From: JAVJPJ01 sp040217295
Lineage (GTDB): Bacteria; Pseudomonadota; Alphaproteobacteria; Rhodobacterales; Rhodobacteraceae
Reading direction: 5' to 3'
DNA: 11,364 nt
Assembly (NCBI GenBank): GCA_964460185.1
Contig: CAYWTM010000113.1
Coordinates: 1 to 11,364 of the forward strand
Shown: one piece after another, positions 7,651-11,364 of the stretch
How positions within the stretch are numbered: position 1 is the first letter of the stretch
Layout of the letters: each line of letters starts with the position of its first letter
Translations under genes and position numbers: made by a program
Notes under the pieces: generated by a model
Seen by the model: only the letters and a program-made list of their open reading frames with translations
Told to the model about the DNA's origin: nothing
Databases searched by the model: none

Positions 7651-9066
7651 TCAGAAATTTCGGGTCTCGTATGCAGCCAGCGCGCGCTGTCTGCCATCGG
7701 ACGCGGAAACCACCGGTGCCGCGGGGTATGGCCCCGCTGGCTGCATATCCCAAGATCGCGGGATCGCCCGGAAATAGCTCAACGCAGTGTCCGTGGGTCG
7801 ATTGGTGATTTCCGCCAGCCACCGGCGGCGATAGCGGCCGTCCTTGTCGAATTTCTCGGCCTGCGTTTCCGGATTGAAAACGCGGAAATAGGGGGTGGCA
7901 TCAGGGCCGGACCCCGCCGACCACTGCCAGCCCATCGCGTTCGAAGCCGGGTCCCAATCGACCAGACATTCCTCGAACCAGTCCATGCCGATCTTCCAAT
8001 GGCTCAGCAGATGTTTCGTCAGATAGGACGCCACCAGCATCCGTGCACGATTGTGCATGCGCCCGGTCACATACATCTCGCGCAGCGCGGCATCGACGAT
8101 CTGCATGCCCGTCCGCCCCCGGAGCCAGGCCTGCACCTCGGGGACGGTGTCATCGGCATTCCACGCGAAAGCCTCCCATTCCTCGCGCCAGCTGCGGGTG
8201 ACGATATGGGGTGTGTGAAACACGAGATGATACGCGAAATCGCGCCAGATCAGTTCCTTGAGGAAGGTTTCGGCACCCGGTTTGCCCTCTTCCATCGCGC
8301 GGCGACCGGCATGCCAGCAGGTCCGTGCGCTGATCTCGCCATAGGTCAGGTTTTCGCTCAACCCCGACGTGCCGTCGATTGCCATCTGATCGCGCGCCTC
8401 GCCATAGCCGGCGACCTTGTCGGCGACAAAGCTGTCCAGCCGGTCGCGCGCGGCCTGTTCCCCGATGTGACAATGGGCCAGAACGACCTCTGCCCCCCGG
8501 TTCATCGCCGCGCCAAGCTGCCAATCGCCGATGGCATCGCTGTCGGGCCAGGTGGCGGGCGCGGTGAGGGTGGGGATGGCCAAGGGCTCGGCCACATCGC
8601 GCCCGCGCACGGTGTTCCAGAATGGTGTATAGACCTTGTAGAACCCGCCCGTGCCGGTTTGCACCGTCCAGGGCTCATGAACGACATGACCCGCATGGCT
8701 GACCGCTTCGATCCCGCGATCCTTCAGGGCGGCCTTTACCCCCTGGTCGCGTTTGCGCGAGGCGGGATCATAAAGCCTGTTCCAATGCACCGCCCCTGCC
8801 CCGGTTTCGGCAACCAGAGCCTGCAACACCTCGGCAGCCGCGCCGCGCCGAAAGATCAGGCCGCTTCCAACGCTGGCAAGCCTCTCCCCAAAGGCCGCTG
8901 CCCCAAGGCCCAACCGCCATTTCGGGGCCGCGCCGTGGGTTTCGACGACCTCGTCACAGATGAACACCGCGATGACCGGCGCGCCACTTGCAGCGGCGGC
9001 AGCCAGCGCAGGATTGTCCGACAGGCGAAAATCCCGGCGGGTCCAGTAGATCACGGGTGCTGTCAT
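7651..9066 (-). CDS. phrA: Class I deoxyribodipyrimidine photolyase (PhrA-like)
   Basis: This 471-residue FAD flavoprotein uses blue light to split cyclobutane pyrimidine dimers in DNA. The N-terminal alpha/beta domain opens VIYWTRRDFRLSDNPAL. The FAD-binding helical domain carries the segments of E. coli PhrB in order: ELIWRDFAYH (271-280; E271 and W274 at lesion-contacting positions), VQAWLRGRTGMQIVDAALRE (311-330), MHNRARM, SHWKIG, and NAMGWQW at 376-382. The electron-transfer tryptophans correspond to W314, W357 and W380. The Asn near flavin N5 is kept (N376), which favours true photolyase over cryptochrome. The C-terminus RALAAYETRNF is also typical. The ATG at 9066 has GAGG 5 nt upstream. 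It lies 76 bp after hisI; a TTGACC at 9120-9125 could be a -35 element, but the best -10 match (TAGGTA, 15-nt spacer) is poor. The second chromophore cannot be told from sequence. Confidence 0.92.
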   Translation of the reverse strand: MTAPVIYWTRRDFRLSDNPALAAAAASGAPVIAVFICDEVVETHGAAPKWRLGLGAAAFGERLASVGSGLIFRRGAAAEVLQALVAETGAGAVHWNRLYDPASRKRDQGVKAALKDRGIEAVSHAGHVVHEPWTVQTGTGGFYKVYTPFWNTVRGRDVAEPLAIPTLTAPATWPDSDAIGDWQLGAAMNRGAEVVLAHCHIGEQAARDRLDSFVADKVAGYGEARDQMAIDGTSGLSENLTYGEISARTCWHAGRRAMEEGKPGAETFLKELIWRDFAYHLVFHTPHIVTRSWREEWEAFAWNADDTVPEVQAWLRGRTGMQIVDAALREMYVTGRMHNRARMLVASYLTKHLLSHWKIGMDWFEECLVDWDPASNAMGWQWSAGSGPDATPYFRVFNPETQAEKFDKDGRYRRRWLAEITNRPTDTALSYFRAIPRSWDMQPAGPYPAAPVVSASDGRQRALAAYETRNF

Positions 9067-9135
9067 GGATACCTCGGGCCGCCTTTGTGTTGCACCGCTA
9101 CCTAGTGCGCAGCGCCATTGGTCAAGGCACGATGC

Positions 9136-9156
9136 CGCCCGGTCATGCGCCGGGCG
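9136..9156 (-). terminator. 7-bp GC hairpin over the hisI stop codon
   Basis: CGCCCGG (9136-9142) pairs perfectly with CCGGGCG (9150-9156) around a 7-nt loop that contains the hisI stop codon (9143-9145). No T run follows on the minus strand. It may help end or pause the hisI transcript before the photolyase gene, or be a chance GC-rich palindrome. Confidence 0.3.
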
Positions 9157-9511
9157 CCATCAGAACGACCTCCTGGCCGTTCCGGACGGCGGTGTAGAAA
9201 CACACGCGACGGTTGGTATGACAGGCGGGCCCGGTCTGACGCACAAGGACCAACAGGCAATCCCGGTCGCAATCCACCCGCATTTCCACCAATTCCTGCA
9301 CGTGGCCCGAGCTTTCGCCCTTGACCCAGAAACTGCTGCGCGAGCGCGACCAATAGGTGACGCGGCCGGTCGCAAGCGTCCTGGCCACGGCCTCGGCATT
9401 CATCCATGCCAGCATCAGGACTTCGCCGGTTTCGGCCTCCTGCGCGATCACCGGCAAAAGACCGCGATCGTCGTAACGAAGGGTCGCGGGGTCAAAGGCT
9501 GTATTGATCAT
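9143..9511 (-). CDS. hisI: Phosphoribosyl-AMP cyclohydrolase
   Basis: This 122-residue enzyme carries out the third step of histidine biosynthesis, opening the adenine ring of phosphoribosyl-AMP to give the ProFAR precursor. It is the short single-function form, without the HisE domain fused in enterobacteria. The family signature is complete: LMLAWMN (32-38), YWSRSRSSFWVKGESSGH (53-70), the acidic metal site D80-C-D82-x-D84, and three conserved zinc-binding cysteines C81, C97 and C104 with the family's spacing of 16 and 7. PACHTNRRVCFY holds the last two. The ATG at 9511 is preceded by AAAGAGG about 6 nt upstream. It stands apart from other his genes here, diverging from the NifU-like gene across 66 bp and sitting 76 bp ahead of the photolyase. 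Confidence 0.95.
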   Translation of the reverse strand: MINTAFDPATLRYDDRGLLPVIAQEAETGEVLMLAWMNAEAVARTLATGRVTYWSRSRSSFWVKGESSGHVQELVEMRVDCDRDCLLVLVRQTGPACHTNRRVCFYTAVRNGQEVVLMAPGA

Positions 9512-9522
9512 TGCTGGCCTCT

Positions 9523-9554
9523 TTGCAAAACGGGTGCGCGGGGCTACCTATAAT
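9523..9554 (+). promoter_or_regulatory. Promoter of the NifU-like gene (TATAAT -10)
   Basis: A perfect TATAAT lies at 9549-9554, 24 bp before the ATG of the NifU-like gene. The best -35 match is TTGCAA at 9523-9528 with a long 20-nt spacer, so the -35 assignment is uncertain. The same AT-rich stretch reads ATTATA on the other strand and may also serve hisI, which diverges within 66 bp. Confidence 0.5.
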
Positions 9555-9577
9555 CAGATGGCAACAAAGGCAAAGCG

Positions 9578-10030
9578 ATGTCTGGCGATACCGACCTGAT
9601 CAAGCTCTACTCACAGCGCATTCTGGCGCTCGCGGCCGCGATCCCGCATCGCGGGCGGCTGGAGGCCCCACATGTCAGTATCAAGAAACGCGCGCCCTTG
9701 TGCGGCTCCACGGTGACGGTCGACCTCGATACGCAGGATGGCCGGATCACGCGCTTTGCCCAGGACGTCAAGGCGTGTGCCCTGGGTCAGGCGGCGGCAG
9801 CGCTGATGGGGTCCGACATCATCGGGCGCACCCGCCCCGAAATCGAGGCTGCCCGCGATCAGTTGCGCGCCATGCTGAAAGACGGCGGCGACCCGCCGAG
9901 CGCACCCTTTTACGGCTACGACGTGCTTGAACCCGCCCGCGATTACCGCAATCGTCACGCCTCGATCCTTTTGTCTCTCGAAGCCACCGCCGAGGCCATG
10001 GCAGAGGCGGAACGCGCCGCCTGCGCCTGA
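9578..10030 (+). CDS. NifU/IscU-like iron-sulfur scaffold family protein lacking the third Cys
   Basis: This 150-residue protein has the NifU N-terminal/IscU fold. Members hold a nascent iron-sulfur cluster on three cysteines and pass it to target proteins. Two of the three are visible: C42 in KRAPLCGSTV and C67 in DVKACALGQAAAALMG. The third, which in IscU lies in an HCS(I/V)L motif, is replaced by alanine in NRHASILLSLEA (A128). The Asp after the first CG of IscU is a serine here (S44). A last Cys at 149 is in the extreme C-terminus and unlikely to substitute. From memory, this variant is widespread in Alphaproteobacteria, so it is a subfamily trait and not a broken gene, but classical scaffold function is doubtful. 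The ATG at 9578 has AAAGG 7 nt upstream and a TATAAT box. It diverges from hisI. No canonical terminator follows on the plus strand. Confidence 0.85.
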   Translation: MSGDTDLIKLYSQRILALAAAIPHRGRLEAPHVSIKKRAPLCGSTVTVDLDTQDGRITRFAQDVKACALGQAAAALMGSDIIGRTRPEIEAARDQLRAMLKDGGDPPSAPFYGYDVLEPARDYRNRHASILLSLEATAEAMAEAERAACA

Positions 10031-10119
10031 TCCCGACCCCTTGAAGTGATACCGAACACCCTCAGGTATTCCTGAACCTCCGGCCCAGGTTTCCAACCAC
10101 GCGGTCTGTCGTCTCCCAC

Positions 10120-10156
10120 AAAAAAAACCGCCGCTCCTCAGGGCAGAGGGCGGCGG
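10120..10156 (-). terminator. Strong Rho-independent terminator, minus strand
   Basis: On the minus strand an 11-bp stem (10146-10156 with 10128-10139, one bulged base) closes a 6-nt loop and is followed directly by eight T residues (10127-10120). This is a textbook intrinsic terminator. It lies about 130 nt after the 39-codon ORF and 370 nt after the recG stop, so it most likely ends a transcript that covers the small ORF and its structured 3' region. Confidence 0.88.
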
Positions 10157-10170
10157 CAGTCAGCGTGTCC

Positions 10171-10249
10171 GTCGGCAAGGCCGACCCGGGGGGCAATCCG
10201 GGTTTCGAGGCAGTCGAGGGCGCGGGTATAAGGGGACAGAAACCGCGCC
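10171..10249 (-). ncRNA. Cluster of hairpins: structured 3' UTR or small RNA (candidate)
   Basis: Three inverted repeats precede the terminator on the minus strand: a 7-bp stem CCGCGCC/GGCGCGG (10243-10249 with 10219-10225, 17-nt loop), a 6-bp stem ACCCGG/CCGGGT (10198-10203 with 10184-10189, 8-nt loop) and a 6-bp stem GTCGGC/GCCGAC (10180-10185 with 10171-10176, 3-nt loop). The last two share two bases, so they would compete or stack. High GC makes some of this expected by chance. I do not recognise a known RNA family. Confidence 0.35.
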
Positions 10250-10286
10250 GTTTGGCCCTGCCGGACCGCAGGCAAACTCGTGAAAA

Positions 10287-10406
10287 TCAGATAAGACCGG
10301 GCAGATGAAGAAGGCCGATGGTGAACCCCGCCAGCGCCATCACGCCGGCAACATCGTGGATCAACGTGTCGCGTGACCGGGTCAGAATATCAGCGATGCG
10401 GGCCAT
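10287..10406 (-). CDS. 39-residue putative membrane peptide, LexA box upstream
   Basis: I do not recognise this gene by name. The ORF encodes 39 residues: a polar, Arg-rich N-terminus (MARIADILTRSRDTLIHD) followed by a hydrophobic segment over residues 19-39 (starting VAGVMALAGFTIGLLH, ending in Leu-Ile), long enough to cross the membrane once. The ATG at 10406 has a good ribosome binding site, AGAGGA, with 8 nt between GAGG and the ATG. About 120 bp of AT-rich promoter-like DNA with a LexA-type box separate it from recG, and a strong terminator lies about 130 nt downstream, so it forms a complete unit. About 70% of codons end in G or C, as in its neighbours but not extreme. SOS-induced single-span peptides are known elsewhere (SidA in Caulobacter blocks division; TisB in E. 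coli depolarises membranes), but any such role here is inference. Confidence 0.6.
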   Translation of the reverse strand: MARIADILTRSRDTLIHDVAGVMALAGFTIGLLHLPGLI

Positions 10407-10469
10407 GGGCGTTTCCTCTGCTCAGCGTCTTGTTGCCCCTTTGTTCTCATTTCAGGCGCCGCTTGTCCA

Positions 10470-10494
10470 GAACTTTTTAAGAACATTAGTGAAC
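10470..10494 (-). promoter_or_regulatory. Putative LexA (SOS) box, with an extra half-site
   Basis: On the minus strand GTTC-TTAAAAA-GTTC (10484-10470) matches the alphaproteobacterial LexA operator GTTC-N7-GTTC exactly. A third GTTC at 10494-10491 precedes it with a 6-nt gap. The site is AT-rich in an otherwise GC-rich window and lies 64 bp upstream of the 39-codon ORF, in the only stretch where that ORF's promoter could be. LexA binding is inferred from the motif. Confidence 0.6.
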
Positions 10495-10512
10495 AAAACT
10501 GCGACACGTCAG
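10483..10512 (-). promoter_or_regulatory. Candidate promoter overlapping the LexA box
   Basis: CTGACG (10512-10507) and TAATGT (10488-10483), spaced by 18 nt, are the best -35/-10 pair before the 39-codon ORF. The -10 overlaps the first GTTC of the LexA-type box, which would suit repression. Each hexamer is a partial match only, so this is weak evidence on its own. Confidence 0.3.
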
Positions 10513-10525
10513 AAAACAAAGGGAA

Positions 10526-11364
10526 TCAGCCGACAGAAATCAACCGGATCGCCTTGTCCTGTTCCATCAGCCACAGCAAGACGCGCGCCGCTTGCCCCTG
10601 CGGGCCCATCAGCGTCGGATCCTTGGCCAACAACGCCCGCGCCGCCGTTTGCGCCAGCGCCATCAGCCCTGTTTGCGCCTCGAGATCGGCGATGCGGAAC
10701 CGGGGCAGGCCCGATTGCGCGGTGCCGATCAGATCGCCCGCCCCCCGGATCGCCAGATCTTCCTCGGCAATCCGAAATCCGTCTTCGGTTTCGCGCAACA
10801 CACTCAACCGTCGCTGCGCGGTTTCGCCCAGGGGCGAGCGATACATCAAGAGGCAGGTGGACGCTGCAGCGCCCCGGCCGACCCGGCCCCGCAACTGGTG
10901 CAGTTGCGCCAACCCGAAAATCTCGGCCTGTTCGATCACCATGATCGATGCATTGGGCACATCGACGCCGACCTCGATCACGGTCGTGGCCACCAGAACC
11001 CGCGTATCCCCACGCGAAAAGGCCGCCATCGCCGCGGTCTTTTCGGCGGGGGGCAATTGACCATGCACCAACCCCACCACGCCCTCACCCAGGGCCGCAC
11101 GCAGGCGTTTGAACCTATCCTCGGCCGCGACCGCGTCGAAATTTTCGCTTTCCTCGACCAGCGGACAGACCCAGTAGGCCTGCCGCCCCTCGGCCACGGC
11201 CTTTCTGAGATGCTCGACCACTTCGTCGATCCGCGCGGTAGACACCAGCGCCGTCTGCACCGGCGTGCGACCAGGCGGTTTTTCATCGAGAACGCTGACA
11301 TCCATGTCGCCGTATTGCGCAAGGCTCAGCGTGCGGGGAATCGGCGTGGCGGTCATCACCAGCA
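10526..11364 (-). CDS. recG: ATP-dependent DNA helicase RecG, C-terminal part (5' end outside window)
   Basis: This is the last roughly 278 residues of RecG, the superfamily 2 translocase that regresses stalled replication forks and processes branched DNA. The frame is open to the window's edge, where it reads LVMTATPIPRTL (helicase motif III), so the true start and the wedge and N-terminal helicase domains lie to the right. In order follow the RecG-specific DVSVLDEKPPGRTPVQT, the second RecA-like domain with VLVATTVIEVGVDVPNA (motif V) and LHQLRGRVGRG (motif VI), and the TRG region (ETEDGFRIAEEDLAIRGAGD) that couples ATP hydrolysis to movement. The C-terminus ends KAIRLISVG, as I expect for relatives, with TGA at 10526-10528. 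No terminator follows at once; the next one on this strand is at 10120-10156, beyond the 39-codon ORF, so read-through into that unit is possible. Confidence 0.95.
   Translation of the reverse strand, partial: LVMTATPIPRTLSLAQYGDMDVSVLDEKPPGRTPVQTALVSTARIDEVVEHLRKAVAEGRQAYWVCPLVEESENFDAVAAEDRFKRLRAALGEGVVGLVHGQLPPAEKTAAMAAFSRGDTRVLVATTVIEVGVDVPNASIMVIEQAEIFGLAQLHQLRGRVGRGAAASTCLLMYRSPLGETAQRRLSVLRETEDGFRIAEEDLAIRGAGDLIGTAQSGLPRFRIADLEAQTGLMALAQTAARALLAKDPTLMGPQGQAARVLLWLMEQDKAIRLISVG

Larger units (their letters stand above)
10031..10286. other. 256-bp non-coding stretch with several inverted repeats
   Basis: I see no convincing gene here on either strand. Just after the NifU-like stop are two small plus-strand hairpins, TCAGG/CCTGA (10062-10075) and AACCT/AGGTT (about 10075-10091), neither followed by a T run. 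From 10120 to 10249 there are four larger inverted repeats, of which the leftmost is a proper terminator for minus-strand transcription. The region is best read as the 3' untranslated part of the small-ORF transcript arriving from the right, or as a separate small RNA ending at that terminator. Confidence 0.5.

Noticed and set aside
7577..7822. 82-codon N-terminal extension of cfa reaching into the photolyase gene
   Set aside because: It overlaps the photolyase C-terminus, is not conserved in character, and the ATG at 7576 has a good upstream GGGGAT and begins where relatives begin.
7999..9105. 368-codon plus-strand open frame opposite the photolyase
   Set aside because: It is an antisense shadow of a well-conserved photolyase gene, with no motifs of its own.
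10198..10249. tRNA or SRP RNA in the intergenic hairpin cluster
   Set aside because: There is no T-loop GGTTCGA-type sequence with matching acceptor stem, and no GGAAG-type SRP tetraloop segment, so it was left as an unassigned structured region.
10318..10944. 208-codon plus-strand open frame across the small ORF and the recG 3' end
   Set aside because: It is antisense to recG over most of its length, starts inside the small-ORF region without a ribosome binding site, and has low-complexity Ala/Pro/Arg composition.

Overview
The window looks like a chromosomal segment from a Rhodobacterales alphaproteobacterium (Rhodobacter/Roseobacter group). The support is high GC with GC-rich third positions, proteins that read as Rhodobacteraceae versions (TrgA, TrgB, PhrA-type photolyase, an alphaproteobacterial NifU-like protein, DUF3772-MscS), and a GTTC-N7-GTTC direct repeat, the form of LexA box used in this class. 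I see no phage genes, insertion sequences, CRISPR or tRNA/rRNA genes. Most of the window is ordinary accessory-housekeeping chromosome.

Layout, left to right. (1) Positions 1-395, plus strand: the 3' part of a 3-hydroxyisobutyrate dehydrogenase gene, convergent with what follows. (2) Positions 434-9511, minus strand: eight genes in one direction. In order of transcription they are hisI, a class I DNA photolyase, a cyclopropane-fatty-acid-synthase-like methyltransferase, trgA, trgB, a cysteine synthase, a large MscS-type channel and an AlaX-type tRNA editing protein. Spacing splits this into looser upstream genes (hisI, photolyase and cfa, with gaps of about 75-120 bp and GC-rich hairpins) and a tight trgA-trgB-cysK-mscS-alaX operon with gaps of 9, 64, 4 and -4 bp. 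(3) Positions 9578-10030, plus strand: a NifU/IscU-like scaffold protein diverging from hisI over a 66-bp promoter region. (4) Positions 10031-10525: a region without long genes. It holds, on the minus strand, a 39-codon ORF with a good ribosome binding site, a LexA-type box upstream, a run of hairpins downstream and a strong Rho-independent terminator. (5) Positions 10526-11364, minus strand: the C-terminal part of recG, running off the right edge.

Taken together, the minus-strand block reads as a stress-response neighbourhood: light and DNA damage (photolyase), membrane lipid modification (cfa), tellurite/redox and thiol metabolism (trgAB-cysK), osmotic shock (mscS) and tRNA mischarging (alaX). 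The most interesting unexplained element is the candidate SOS-regulated small membrane protein just downstream of recG, a transcription unit of its own that ordinary gene callers would probably miss.
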